Origin: Parasutterella excrementihominis YIT 11859
Lineage (GTDB): Bacteria > Pseudomonadota > Gammaproteobacteria > Burkholderiales > Burkholderiaceae_F
Assembly (NCBI RefSeq): GCF_000205025.1
Contig: NZ_GL883727.1
Coordinates: forward strand, 1 to 64,000
Length of the DNA: 64,000 nucleotides
Reading direction: 5' to 3'
The position numbers and the translations under genes were made by a program. Shown here piece after piece: positions 18,284-26,653 of the stretch (position 1 is its first letter; each line of letters starts with the position of its first letter). The notes below the pieces were generated by a model. The model saw only the letters and a program-made list of their open reading frames with translations, was not told the DNA's origin and did no database searches.

Positions 18284-18652
18284 ATGAAAAAACGTCCACT
18301 CCTCTTTTTTTTGAGTCTTATCCTCGGACTAACATTTGCAGGGCCGGTTTCTGCGCAAAACGCACAACAACAAATAACCAAGGAGCAATGTTTGGCTTGT
18401 CATGGTCTAACATTTAGCGAGTTAGTGAATAAAAACATCCAGGTTGAAAGTGATACAGGCCCGGTAAACCCGCATGTATTCCTGCCCCACAATGATCCGA
18501 ACGGCGAGGTGACGGAATGTACAAACTGCCATCAAGTGCATACAACGCCCCCTCCTAAAGGATATAAAGATGATCAGGCATCCCTTGAGACTTGCTATTC
18601 ATGCCATCATAACTATGAACTAAAAAAATGTTCATCTTGTCACGATAAGTAG
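18284..18652 (+). CDS. Periplasmic tetraheme cytochrome c
   Basis: A 122-residue protein with a Sec signal peptide (KKRPLLFFLSLILGL, cleavage near SAQ-NA) and four CxxCH heme-binding motifs at residues 36-40, 79-83, 104-108 and 116-120. The size and motif number match the small tetraheme domain that is fused to, or paired with, flavocytochrome c reductases. It lies 39 bases after the flavoprotein gene on the same strand, so it most likely passes electrons from the quinone pool or a membrane cytochrome to that enzyme. Confidence 0.93.
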   Translation: MKKRPLLFFLSLILGLTFAGPVSAQNAQQQITKEQCLACHGLTFSELVNKNIQVESDTGPVNPHVFLPHNDPNGEVTECTNCHQVHTTPPPKGYKDDQASLETCYSCHHNYELKKCSSCHDK

Positions 18653-18762
18653 GCCTCCTGGAGATGAATGCCAACCGCATCGCAGTCAACACTGCATGTT
18701 TGGAGATCGCCGCTTGCTTTTTTTATTTTTCCAGCTTGAAAAGGGAAAACTTAATAGAATAA

Positions 18763-18799
18763 CTCGGCGCTGGGTCGACTTCTCAGCGCCGAAGTTTTA
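18763..18799 (+). terminator. Rho-independent terminator after the cytochrome gene
   Basis: The inverted repeat TCGGCGCTG...CAGCGCCGA (9 bp, 11-base loop) is followed by AGTTTTAATT. It lies about 110 bases after the cytochrome stop codon. Confidence 0.65.
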
Positions 18800-18868
18800 A
18801 TTGATAACTATAAGGTGTTGCTCAATGACAGCCACAAAAAAATCCTTCTCTCTGATCTAAATTAACGA

Positions 18869-19105
18869 TCATTCCTCAGCATACTGAAGGACGGTCGGGC
18901 TCTCGACATCAACACCGAATTCCTTTGCTCTCTTCAAAATTGCACGAGCCAATTCGGGTTTCAATTCTTCAGGGCAATATCTGAAATAAGCTTCAGCTGC
19001 TCTGACGTGTGCCGCATCAGGCATCGGGTATTCGCGTCTTTCGGGCAATCCGTATACAGATGTCGGAAGTTCTTCTTTTTCTGCATAACTTAATCTGTCG
19101 CTCAT
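18869..19105 (-). CDS. Small DUF6582-like protein
   Basis: A 78-residue acidic protein. The ATG at 19105 is chosen because GGGAGG lies six bases before it; the ATG four codons earlier overlaps that site. The central pattern (LPERREYPMPDAAHV, then AAEAYFRYCPEEL and ILKRAKEFGVDV) resembles a short domain also seen in phage head and structural genes (DUF6582-like), though here it stands alone. The function is unknown, and the match is from memory of the motif only. Confidence 0.65.
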   Translation of the reverse strand: MSDRLSYAEKEELPTSVYGLPERREYPMPDAAHVRAAEAYFRYCPEELKPELARAILKRAKEFGVDVESPTVLQYAEE

Positions 19106-19206
19106 GGTTCCTCCCATATCAAAAATGTTCCGAGTATAGGAGTTCGATAAATTGTCTCAGTATAATTTTGAGCATAAGTGGGCACACAAAAATACAGACC
19201 TCAACC

Positions 19207-19791
19207 ATGTTTTCCTTGCCATCCTTTTTGCTTTATACATTCGTAACGTCCATCACACCTGGACCCAACAACATCATGTCTATGTCTTTGGGGCTCAAGG
19301 TCGGATTCAAAAAAACGCTTTATTTCAATGCCGGTGTCCTCACCGGGTTTTGCATCATTACCCTTCTGTGCGCCTTCTTTTGCGCAAAGTTAAACGAATG
19401 GATTCCTGAAATCCGTTTACCCATGTTGGTGCTGGGAACGCTTTATCTCATCTGGCTTGCCGTAAAGATTTTGAGAAGTACATATGACACAAAAGCCGTT
19501 GAGCCGAAAAAAGGACAAGCGTATCTCTCTGGTTTGTTACTGCAGTTTGTAAACGTAAAAGTAATGGTGTCGGCCATCGTCTCCATCCAAATGTTTGTTC
19601 TTCCGTACTATCAAAGTACAGAAGCGCTTGCAGCGTTTGCGATCTTCATCGCGATCGCCGGAACAAGCTGTAATTTGGTTTGGTCTGGATTTGGATCTGT
19701 CGCTTCGAGATTATTTGCCAATCACACAAAGCTGATAAACACAATTTTGGCTATTTCGTTGGTTTTCTGCGCCGCCGGTTTTTGGTTCTAA
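19207..19791 (+). CDS. LysE family amino-acid exporter
   Basis: A 194-residue inner-membrane protein of the LysE/RhtB family, which exports amino acids or related compounds. The family signature SITPGPNNIMSMSLGLKVGFKKT lies near residues 15-37, split around the first two membrane segments; five to six hydrophobic segments follow. The start at 19207 puts the first membrane helix at the N-terminus, as the family requires; in-frame starts upstream add non-membrane sequence. The exported substrate cannot be told from sequence. Confidence 0.88.
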   Translation: MFSLPSFLLYTFVTSITPGPNNIMSMSLGLKVGFKKTLYFNAGVLTGFCIITLLCAFFCAKLNEWIPEIRLPMLVLGTLYLIWLAVKILRSTYDTKAVEPKKGQAYLSGLLLQFVNVKVMVSAIVSIQMFVLPYYQSTEALAAFAIFIAIAGTSCNLVWSGFGSVASRLFANHTKLINTILAISLVFCAAGFWF

Positions 19792-19988
19792 TCAACTTCA
19801 TTCAGGCAAGCTCCCTCATTTGTTTAATTCGTCCTTTCTATATGACCCTACTTCCTTATTGTTATAAATTCAATAAATTATTCATTAGAGGTTAATTAGA
19901 AAAGGCATAATCCAGCCCGAAGAAATGAGAGAAATTAGCCGCCCGTTAAAAAATTTACTCTAATACGAGCAAAAATCGGCGCTAACTG

Positions 19989-20468
19989 TCATACAAAGAG
20001 ATAAAGATACAGAGGGGAATTTTTAGTCTTCTTAAAACCGAACTTTGTGTAAAAACTGGCCACTTCCGGTGTTTTTGCATCCACTATCAAAGCCCGCACC
20101 CCAATATCCTCTCTAACTTTTAGTGCACTTCGAACAGCGTGACCTAAAAGAGCTGAGCCAACTTTATTACCTTGAAACCTTGATGAAACTGCGAGCCGAG
20201 CAATCTTTATTGCTGGTATGGGATAACGGGGAAGACGCCTCAGATCAGAGGGATTCAAGTCCTCAATGGAAAGTGATGAAGAGCATAACGTGATGAACCC
20301 TAAAATTTCTTCTCTTCTTTCTGTGTTAGCCAAAACGTGAGTTGTTGATTGACTAATTCTTTGATTTTGTGCTGCGTATTTTTTCAAAAAAACGTCAAGT
20401 TCCTCATTTCCGCAGGAAAACTGTTGTCTGTTATGAACGGCTGGTTCAAGTTTTTCAAAAACCAGCAT
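19989..20468 (-). CDS. GNAT acetyltransferase toxin (TacT-like)
   Basis: A 159-residue GNAT-fold protein. The acetyl-CoA loop is RFQGNKVGSALL (R/Q-x-x-G-x-G/A pattern) near residues 97-108, and the N-terminal FSCGNEELDVFLKKYA pattern is typical of TacT/AtaT toxins. Those toxins acetylate the amino group of aminoacyl-tRNA and stop translation. It overlaps the upstream antitoxin by 14 bases, which fits a toxin-antitoxin pair. The C-terminal segment with the conserved tyrosine (ASFYTKFGFKK) is intact, so the toxin looks active. Confidence 0.88.
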   Translation of the reverse strand: MLVFEKLEPAVHNRQQFSCGNEELDVFLKKYAAQNQRISQSTTHVLANTERREEILGFITLCSSSLSIEDLNPSDLRRLPRYPIPAIKIARLAVSSRFQGNKVGSALLGHAVRSALKVREDIGVRALIVDAKTPEVASFYTKFGFKKTKNSPLYLYLFV

Positions 20469-20751
20469 TCAAAGCTCCGTTTTTCTCAATCTGCTCTGCA
20501 ATTGTCATGGCCTCTTGAAGTCTCTTATTCGGAACAAAACCGTTGTCGAGTACAGAAAATAATTCCCTTACTTCTCTACCGGAAAGAACATAGCGATCAT
20601 TTTTGCTTATGGTGTCTTTCGCAGCTGAGATAGCGGCTTTTCTTATAAAAGCAGATAAGGAGGTTCCGTCTAAAGAAGCGGCCAATTGAAGAAAAGCTTT
20701 ATCTTCCGAACTTAATCGGATGTCACATCTTTCAAGTGCAGTTGTTGTCAT
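20455..20751 (-). CDS. DUF1778 antitoxin (TacA-like, ribbon-helix-helix)
   Basis: A 98-residue protein with an N-terminal ribbon-helix-helix DNA-binding region (CDIRLSSEDKAFLQLAA, then LSAFIRKAA) and a C-terminal tail that neutralises the partner GNAT toxin. It precedes and overlaps the toxin gene. AGGTGG before the ATG gives a good ribosome site. The GTAC-containing inverted repeats in its promoter are likely its own operator, giving autoregulation with the toxin as co-repressor. Confidence 0.88.
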   Translation of the reverse strand: MTTTALERCDIRLSSEDKAFLQLAASLDGTSLSAFIRKAAISAAKDTISKNDRYVLSGREVRELFSVLDNGFVPNKRLQEAMTIAEQIEKNGALNAGF

Positions 20752-20771
20752 ATTCTACCACCTCATATTTT

Positions 20772-20807
20772 GTACGTAATTATACCGTACACAATAGAAT
20801 TCCGTAC
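20772..20807 (-). promoter_or_regulatory. Toxin-antitoxin promoter with palindromic operator
   Basis: A minus-strand TATAAT (20784-20779) lies inside the inverted repeat GTACG...CGTAC (20772-20776 and 20786-20790), with a third CGTAC at 20802-20806. The repeats lie about 15-16 bases apart and cover the -10 box, as expected for repression by the TacA-like protein. No good -35 box is seen. Confidence 0.6.
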
Positions 20808-21145
20808 TCCTCTTGGGTAAGCAAAGCTATGAGGTCTTACTCAGTGGCTCTAAAAATCAAAAAGTTAAACGTAACCAGTTAGTGCCTCCAACCCCGACCT
20901 TTTATTATTAACGGTCCACAGGGCATTTTTTGTTCTCTTCAGGATATTCAATGTGTTATGCGTTCAAAAGACATGCTTTTTATAAAAGCGAATGGTTCGG
21001 AAAAATCCCGTAAATTCGGAAAATTCCTCCAAACTGAACTTTTTCTTGGTTTCCATCAAATCTGTCAGATACGTTTCCTCAAACTTCGGAGTTGTCGTAC
21101 ACCCGTTTATGACACTATAACTGTCATGAAAAAAAATAAAACAGC
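20808..21145. other. Gene-free stretch upstream of the toxin-antitoxin promoter
   Basis: No convincing gene was found. An open frame runs through its right part into the kinase gene, but it has no ribosome site and no protein-like composition. An imperfect AT-rich region surrounds 20900; no repeat or RNA structure stood out. Confidence 0.5.
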
Positions 21146-21178
21146 AGAAAAAAGAGGACGGGTTTTAGTCGTCCTCTC
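21146..21178 (-). terminator. Rho-independent terminator of the FGGY kinase gene
   Basis: Read on the minus strand, AGAGGACG...CGTCCTCT forms an 8-bp stem with a 9-base loop followed by six T. It lies just past the kinase stop codon. Confidence 0.8.
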
Positions 21179-21204
21179 AATAATTAGTGAAACTGATCTT
21201 CGGC

Positions 21205-22770
21205 TTAATTTTGTTTCTGGGGAAGAATCTTCTTCATATTCCACAGCGTGGCAAAGGCCGGCGCCATATCGACGTCAATCAGCTTGCGCTGGAGATTTAA
21301 GAGATCACGATACAGCTTGGTGTTTTCAGCACGCGGCTGGTAAGACTGATCGATCTGAAGAATCTTCGAGAGTTCAGGAATGATTTCCGGAACATCTTTA
21401 ACGGCATAAGCCGCAAAGATGCAGTTCGTCACAACAGCGCCGCCCGCATTCTTATAACGAACAACTTCGGCGTCGAGCATGTCGGACTTGATTTGGTTCC
21501 AGAGCGAGCTGCGGCTTCCGCCTTCGGCAACCGTCAAACGCTGAAGGTCAACACCGGCAGAGCGGTAAAGATCGCAAATTTCCATGTAGTCAAAGCCGAT
21601 GGATTCCAAAACCGAACGCCACATCACAGACTGATCGTCATCAAGCGTCAAACCCAGGAAGCAGCCGCACTTCTTATTGTTGATATCCTGACCGCCGGTA
21701 AGGTACGGAAGGAACAAAACACCGTTGGAGCCCACCGGAACCTGGGCGGCGCGATCATTCAGATCGTTGTAGTAAACCGCGTCATTGGCCTTGTGGCAGA
21801 CATTGTCTTTAAACCAGCGCAGAGCTAAGCCCCCGGTACGAATCGTGCCCCAGTAGAAATAAGTGTCAGGAAGCGATCCGGAATTAAAGATAAGGTTGTT
21901 GCCCTTCTTACTTAACTCAGGAATGATGCCCTTAGTCGAAACGCAGAACATCGCGCAGGTACCAGCAACGTCAACGCCCTTGCCTGCTTCATAGTTTCCG
22001 CAGCCGATCATGGACTGCATGGTGTCCCCGGCGCCGGCACAAATCGGTGTGCCTTCGGGTAAACCTGTTTTTTCTGACATCGCTTTTGTTAGGCCGCCAA
22101 TAATGTCCCAAGGTTTGAGAATACGCGGCATGTATTTTTCGTTGATGCCGAGAATTTCGAGCTGTTCTTTGGACCATTCTTTCTTCATAACGTTGTAGCC
22201 CAGACCCCAGCCGGACATAGCGCCCCAGTCGATAAAGGCATCTTTGCCTTTTAAGCCGGCTAAGTGAGAAAGAATGTACGGAGCGTTGTGCATGAACTTA
22301 ACGCCCTGCTGCTGGAATTTGGTGTTGTTTTTCAGGAACCAGCGGGCAAACATTGCCGGGAACATCGTGCAGGCTTCCGGATTTCCGGTTTCTTTAACCC
22401 AGATGTCCAAGTTCATGTCATTGATGAAACGTACGTCATCATCGGTACGTGTATCGAGGTAATTAATATAAGGGGTGATCGCGTCGCCCTCTTCGTTCAC
22501 ACCGGCGATACCGCAGATAATGCCGTCGCCCATAACAGCTCGCACGTCTTTGGGATCGTAGCCGAGCGCTTTAATGTCATCGACACAGCGTTTGATGCAT
22601 CGAACCGTAATGTCCAAAAACTCATCCAGGTCCATTTCGACCCAGCCGGCATGCGGATAACGAAGAATCGTGGGCAGACTCTGTGAAGTGATGCTCTTGA
22701 GATTCTCGTCATAGACAGATACCTTAACGCTCTGAGTTCCCGCATCAAAGCCTAAGTAAAGTTTGGACAT
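21205..22770 (-). CDS. FGGY family carbohydrate kinase (xylulokinase-like)
   Basis: A 521-residue sugar kinase that would phosphorylate a pentulose or related polyol using ATP. The N-terminal phosphate-binding loop is FDAGTQSVKVSVYD (8-21), and a GAGDTMQSMIGCG block near residue 255 and a GGSRSSLWNQIKSDML block near 430 match the FGGY signature. Length is normal for xylulokinase relatives. No sugar isomerase or transporter gene lies nearby, so the substrate cannot be inferred from context. It has its own terminator, and AAGGAG lies before the ATG. Confidence 0.85.
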   Translation of the reverse strand: MSKLYLGFDAGTQSVKVSVYDENLKSITSQSLPTILRYPHAGWVEMDLDEFLDITVRCIKRCVDDIKALGYDPKDVRAVMGDGIICGIAGVNEEGDAITPYINYLDTRTDDDVRFINDMNLDIWVKETGNPEACTMFPAMFARWFLKNNTKFQQQGVKFMHNAPYILSHLAGLKGKDAFIDWGAMSGWGLGYNVMKKEWSKEQLEILGINEKYMPRILKPWDIIGGLTKAMSEKTGLPEGTPICAGAGDTMQSMIGCGNYEAGKGVDVAGTCAMFCVSTKGIIPELSKKGNNLIFNSGSLPDTYFYWGTIRTGGLALRWFKDNVCHKANDAVYYNDLNDRAAQVPVGSNGVLFLPYLTGGQDINNKKCGCFLGLTLDDDQSVMWRSVLESIGFDYMEICDLYRSAGVDLQRLTVAEGGSRSSLWNQIKSDMLDAEVVRYKNAGGAVVTNCIFAAYAVKDVPEIIPELSKILQIDQSYQPRAENTKLYRDLLNLQRKLIDVDMAPAFATLWNMKKILPQKQN

Positions 22771-22849
22771 TACAGACTCCTTCTTATTAATTTCGTTTTC
22801 TAAATAAGTCCGTCAGCGCGGCGGTCAATTCTTTCCAAAGCTTTCAGGC

Positions 22850-23725
22850 TCAGCGCGCCAGCGAAATCAAGATGACTCCTGTCATCATAGCAAGAACACC
22901 CGCCGTCTTTAAAGGCGTAACCTTTTCATGAAGGGCTTTTGCTCCGATAAATAAGGCAAGCATCATGGAAACCTCTCGGGTTGGTGCGACATATGCGAGC
23001 GGCGCGTAAAGCAAAGCGAACAAAACCAAGAGGTAAGCAGCCGGATGTGCAATACCGATGTAAAGTGCGTACTTCCAACGCTTTTTAATGTCTTCTTTAA
23101 AGCTTTTACGCCCCGATTCCTTGGAAAGAATCCCAGGGCCTAGAAGAAAGAGCCGAACCGCCATGCCGGGGACGTAATACATTAAAGGCGTCAATCCGAT
23201 CAGCTGAATCGCAAATCCGTCCAAGCTCGAATACGAAGCAATAAACACGCCCGTCAACACACCCCAGAACAATCCTTCGGATAATGAACTCTTGAGCTGC
23301 TTGTCTTTACCCGGCATTGCGAGCAGCACAATACCCAACAGAACGCAGGCAATTCCGGCAAACCCCAGCGGTGCAAGCTTTTCTCCAAAAAGAAAAACCG
23401 CCACTAAAACCGTAAACGCGGGGCCCGTGCCTCTGGCGGTCGGATAAACAACGGAATAATCCGCCTTTCGATAACCAGTTTGGAGAACAATCGTATAAAT
23501 GACATGAAGCACTGCGCTGAGAATAATCAGCAGCCAAAGTTCAAGCGGAAGAGACAAAAGCCTTTTGAAGTCCACTAAATACAGCAAAGGCATGTAAATC
23601 AAAAAGGCAAAGGTCTCGTAAAGCAGGACAAAAGACGGACCTCCTCCGCTCTTCTTAGAAACGAAGTTCCAAGAAGCATGCAGTACGGCCGCGAAGAAAA
23701 CCAGCGCCAGTGCTATAGCATTCAT
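22850..23725 (-). CDS. EamA/DMT family transporter
   Basis: A 291-residue membrane protein with about ten hydrophobic segments in two EamA repeats, the drug/metabolite transporter layout. The second repeat ends in the usual PLKTAGVLAMMTGVILISL pattern. Its start overlaps the queC stop by four bases (ATGA), so the two are co-translated. That pairing hints at uptake or export of a queuosine-related base or another metabolite, but the EamA family is too broad to say. Confidence 0.85.
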   Translation of the reverse strand: MNAIALALVFFAAVLHASWNFVSKKSGGGPSFVLLYETFAFLIYMPLLYLVDFKRLLSLPLELWLLIILSAVLHVIYTIVLQTGYRKADYSVVYPTARGTGPAFTVLVAVFLFGEKLAPLGFAGIACVLLGIVLLAMPGKDKQLKSSLSEGLFWGVLTGVFIASYSSLDGFAIQLIGLTPLMYYVPGMAVRLFLLGPGILSKESGRKSFKEDIKKRWKYALYIGIAHPAAYLLVLFALLYAPLAYVAPTREVSMMLALFIGAKALHEKVTPLKTAGVLAMMTGVILISLAR

Positions 23726-24417
23726 TTGACGTATTCGATAGGATCTTTAACACCATTGGCTTCAAAAGCGGCTTTACGATCAATGCAGGTGCCGCATTCT
23801 CCGCAGGCCTTCTCGCCGCCGTCATAGCAAGACCAAGTCAGCTCATAAGGAACTTTTAACTCCAGGCCCTTAGCAACGACCTGTGCTTTGTTCCAGCGGT
23901 TCAGTGGCGCACGAAGTGAAACCAAACCGTAAGTTCCGATATTGATTGCCTGATCCATTGCATTATTAAAGCCTACAGAGCAGTCGGCATAAGCGTTGCC
24001 TGCTGCATCATCAGCATGGGCCCCGATCCAGATTTCGCATTTTTCTTCCGGGAACAAGGATTGAGCCAGTGCCGCTCCGGCTGAAAGCATTAAGCCGTTT
24101 CTAAAAGGAACGTACGTCGAAACCTTGCCCTCTCCGTTTTTAGAGATCTGTTCGGCATAACTTTCATGGACGGGCTTTTCCGTGCTAGTAGATAACAGGG
24201 AGCAGTTGCTGAAAGAAAAGATCTGAGTCAGGTTAAAAACAACGTGTCTGACACCGTAATAATCTGCGACCTTCTGAGCGCTTTCTAACTCTTTGCAATG
24301 TCTCTGACCGTATTCAAAGGACAGAGTAACGACGTTTTCTTTGCCTAATTCATGGACGGCCATGGCAAGACAAGTCGTGCTGTCGACACCGCCGCTGCTG
24401 AGAACAATGGCTTTCAC
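23722..24417 (-). CDS. queC: 7-cyano-7-deazaguanine synthase (QueC)
   Basis: QueC converts 7-carboxy-7-deazaguanine to preQ0 with ATP and ammonia, a step in making queuosine of tRNA. The 231-residue protein has the PP-loop SSGGVDSTTC (7-16) for ATP, and a C-terminal zinc site with the SCYDGG...CGECGTC cysteine pattern. Length is standard. It is the first gene of a two-gene unit with the EamA transporter. No preQ1 riboswitch was recognised upstream. The other queuosine genes are not in this window. Confidence 0.95.
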   Translation of the reverse strand: MKAIVLSSGGVDSTTCLAMAVHELGKENVVTLSFEYGQRHCKELESAQKVADYYGVRHVVFNLTQIFSFSNCSLLSTSTEKPVHESYAEQISKNGEGKVSTYVPFRNGLMLSAGAALAQSLFPEEKCEIWIGAHADDAAGNAYADCSVGFNNAMDQAINIGTYGLVSLRAPLNRWNKAQVVAKGLELKVPYELTWSCYDGGEKACGECGTCIDRKAAFEANGVKDPIEYVK

Positions 24418-24489
24418 CGTTTTTCCTCGACTAACTATTAATGAGTGTTTGGTATTTTAATCAGCGGCTCTGCAAAATTCCCGCTGCCA

Positions 24490-24523
24490 AAACAACTCAG
24501 TCCGCCTCTGGGACGGACTGAAT
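24490..24523 (-). terminator. Hairpin terminator after the M20 lid-domain gene
   Basis: The repeat CAGTCCG...CGGACTG (extended to TTCAGTCCG/CGGACTGAG) is followed on the minus strand by TTGTTTT. It lies 20 bases after the stop codon. Confidence 0.7.
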
Positions 24524-24543
24524 TGACCTCTTCTTAGTTTGAA

Positions 24544-24945
24544 CTACTTGATTTTGAATTGGATTTCAGCGGGGAATCCTTTCACCAAGTCACCGGCCTT
24601 TACGCCTCTGAAAGCGTTTTCTTTATCGACACCGGCTTTGATCGCTTTTTCAATCAAAGCCTTATTATCAACTTCCGGTGTCTTGCACATTGCCGTGTTG
24701 ACCTTAAAAGCCGCGTCCCCGGCAATCGCATTCACCGTAGCACCGCCCTTAAAGTCGGTAATGACGGCACATGGAAGCGCTTTTTCAAGTTCAAGAACTG
24801 CTCGGCTTCCGGCGTGAACGGCATTCGTGTTGCCGTAACTTCCGTTGGAATGGCCGCCGGGGCCGGTAATGAAAACTTCATAAGTTGCGGCAGAAACCGC
24901 TGATGCTGCAAAGGCGCAAACTAACGCTGCTAATAATTTATTCAT
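24544..24945 (-). CDS. Secreted stand-alone M20-peptidase-like dimerisation domain
   Basis: A 133-residue exported protein. Residues 1-20 form a Sec signal peptide ending SAVSAA. The rest matches only the dimerisation (lid) domain of M20 metallopeptidases: FITGPGGHSNGSYGNTNAVHA, then a strand-helix and a FKGGATVNAIAGDAAFKV block. The metal-binding catalytic domain is absent. It lies 10 bases after a full M20 peptidase gene, with a good GGGGG-type ribosome site, so it is expressed with it. It may pair with the neighbouring enzyme or be a remnant that kept its export signal. The first ATG, 23 codons upstream, would hide the signal peptide. Confidence 0.75.
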   Translation of the reverse strand: MNKLLAALVCAFAASAVSAATYEVFITGPGGHSNGSYGNTNAVHAGSRAVLELEKALPCAVITDFKGGATVNAIAGDAAFKVNTAMCKTPEVDNKALIEKAIKAGVDKENAFRGVKAGDLVKGFPAEIQFKIK

Positions 24946-24955
24946 GTCTGCCCCC

Positions 24956-26653
24956 TTATTTGTACAGCTCTTCAGTCGTGCGATTGCCTTTGGGAGAAAC
25001 CAACGGCGGAACAACCTTTCCGTCGGAAGTATGGTATCCGGCAGCCATAAGTCCCATCAGAATCATTCGATAAACGCGTTTGCCTTCGTCCTGGCCGTTT
25101 CCGGGAATGCCCCATTCATACCAAGCATGTCCGCCGCCACCGCCTGCATTCGTACCAACGTTGAAGTTAACCGTCGGAACGCCAACCGCTGCAGGAACGT
25201 TGTCGTTGAGCGATGCCGCTCGCTCGTTCAGTTTTTCACGAATATCAATGCCGGCTGTGCGGGCAGACTGCCAGAATGCCTGCATAGCAGGATCGTCGTA
25301 ATTCTTGCGTTTATGGGCGGGACGATCGCCGAACCAAACCAATTCCATCTTCACGGCTTTGGCGTCTCCGTCTTTCAGACCATATTTGGCGTTTTCCTGC
25401 TGGAGTGCCTTTGCGAAAGCAGGTTCAATCTTGCTGCGAATATCTTTCAGCGGTCCGGGTGTCGGACTTCTCATATCGACGAGAAGTGTGCACTCTTTGC
25501 TTCGTTCACCTTCCGGCGCCGGTGTGCAGGAACCAACACCTACGGTGTAAGTCGTTCTTTCTGCTTTTTTATCCAGATCGTAGGGAGTTTTCAGATTGGA
25601 AATCATTTCAATGGCACGGTTCATAGCCATTAAAGCGGAAGGCTGGTTTGCGCCGACCTTCACTCCGGCAGGTTCCGAGTATTTAATTTCGAAACGGTAA
25701 GAACCCAAGTAGTTAACCGTTCCGGAACCGGGAGATGTACTGTCAGCGCCGAAGTTAGCAACGAAGTTCAGAGCATTGTTGCCTTTGCCGGTGTCTTGGT
25801 TATAACCGTAAAGCTGCTTCATGCCGCAAAGGTTGCCTTTGCCCTCTTCACCGGTCGTACCGCAAATCCAGATGTCATAAACCGGCTTGATCTTATATTT
25901 GTTGAGCATGTAAGCGGCTTGCATGACAGCTGCCGTGTTAATCATCGCGTCGTTATAACCAGGAACATAAATTCTCAGAGCGCCGCGACCCAAAGCGTCT
26001 TCATAGTCGTTATAACGCTGATAGGCTTTTTTGTAATTGGCGTCTTCAATAATCTTTCCGTCTTTATCGAAGTGGAGTTCATCTGGCAAAGCGGCAAGTT
26101 CTGCCTTTGTCTTAACCAATGCGTCAGAAGCTTTCTGAAGCTTAACCGGCACGAAGGGAGCTGAAGCCGGCGGCAGTTCCGCAGGATTCACTGTGTCAAT
26201 GTGACCTTCTAAGAGGACCTTAGGAAACTGGCCTTTGTAAGACTGAGCATCTTTTTGCTGGGAATAAGTGCCGGGAATTCTGACGCAGGCGTTATATACA
26301 GGCAGACCGTCAACCTTCTGAAGTCCAGCACCCTTGATGATGCCGTCGATACGCGTCATTACCTGCGCGGGAGAGAAGCCCCATTCTTCGGTGAAACGAC
26401 GCATCAGTTCCTGCTGACGGCGCATTTCTGATCGGGACGGAGATGCAATTCGGACGATTTCCATTTGAGTATTGAATCGCCACTTTTGTCCTTGAGGACT
26501 CGTGAGCTCTGCCAACATTTTCTGCATCGGAGCATCGGCGTTAATCATGTCAGCAGCTTTTTTTGCTTCAGTACTGACTGTCGGAGCCGCAGCTATAGCT
26601 GACAAGGAAACGGCCGACATGACGGTGAGTAAAGAGAGTGTTCGAATGCGCAT
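24956..26653 (-). CDS. Exported M20 family metallopeptidase
   Basis: A 565-residue zinc peptidase with a signal peptide (MRIRTLSLLTVMSAVSLSA). The zinc-site motifs are visible: LEGHIDTVNP (H and metal D), CGTTGEEGKGN (catalytic E), a FGADSTSPGSG block, and GGGGHAWYEWG near the C-terminus with the last histidine ligand. Its own dimerisation domain sits between them. The ATG at 26653 is chosen because CTGAGGAG lies before it and the signal peptide starts there; an in-frame start 22 codons upstream adds only basic residues. It probably trims peptides or acyl-amino acids in the periplasm, and heads a two-gene unit with the lid-domain protein. Confidence 0.85.
   Translation of the reverse strand: MRIRTLSLLTVMSAVSLSAIAAAPTVSTEAKKAADMINADAPMQKMLAELTSPQGQKWRFNTQMEIVRIASPSRSEMRRQQELMRRFTEEWGFSPAQVMTRIDGIIKGAGLQKVDGLPVYNACVRIPGTYSQQKDAQSYKGQFPKVLLEGHIDTVNPAELPPASAPFVPVKLQKASDALVKTKAELAALPDELHFDKDGKIIEDANYKKAYQRYNDYEDALGRGALRIYVPGYNDAMINTAAVMQAAYMLNKYKIKPVYDIWICGTTGEEGKGNLCGMKQLYGYNQDTGKGNNALNFVANFGADSTSPGSGTVNYLGSYRFEIKYSEPAGVKVGANQPSALMAMNRAIEMISNLKTPYDLDKKAERTTYTVGVGSCTPAPEGERSKECTLLVDMRSPTPGPLKDIRSKIEPAFAKALQQENAKYGLKDGDAKAVKMELVWFGDRPAHKRKNYDDPAMQAFWQSARTAGIDIREKLNERAASLNDNVPAAVGVPTVNFNVGTNAGGGGGHAWYEWGIPGNGQDEGKRVYRMILMGLMAAGYHTSDGKVVPPLVSPKGNRTTEELYK

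Noticed and set aside
20958-21383. A 141-codon plus-strand frame upstream of and into the FGGY kinase gene
   Set aside because: It runs through the kinase terminator and the kinase C-terminus, lacks a ribosome site and has no protein-like pattern.
23700-24500. A preQ1 riboswitch upstream of queC
   Set aside because: The leader is short and no preQ1-type stem with A-rich tail was recognised; the hairpin near 24500 serves the neighbouring gene as a terminator.
24944-25633. A 229-codon plus-strand frame over the M20 peptidase gene
   Set aside because: Antisense to the zinc-site region of a clear peptidase gene; no start signal.
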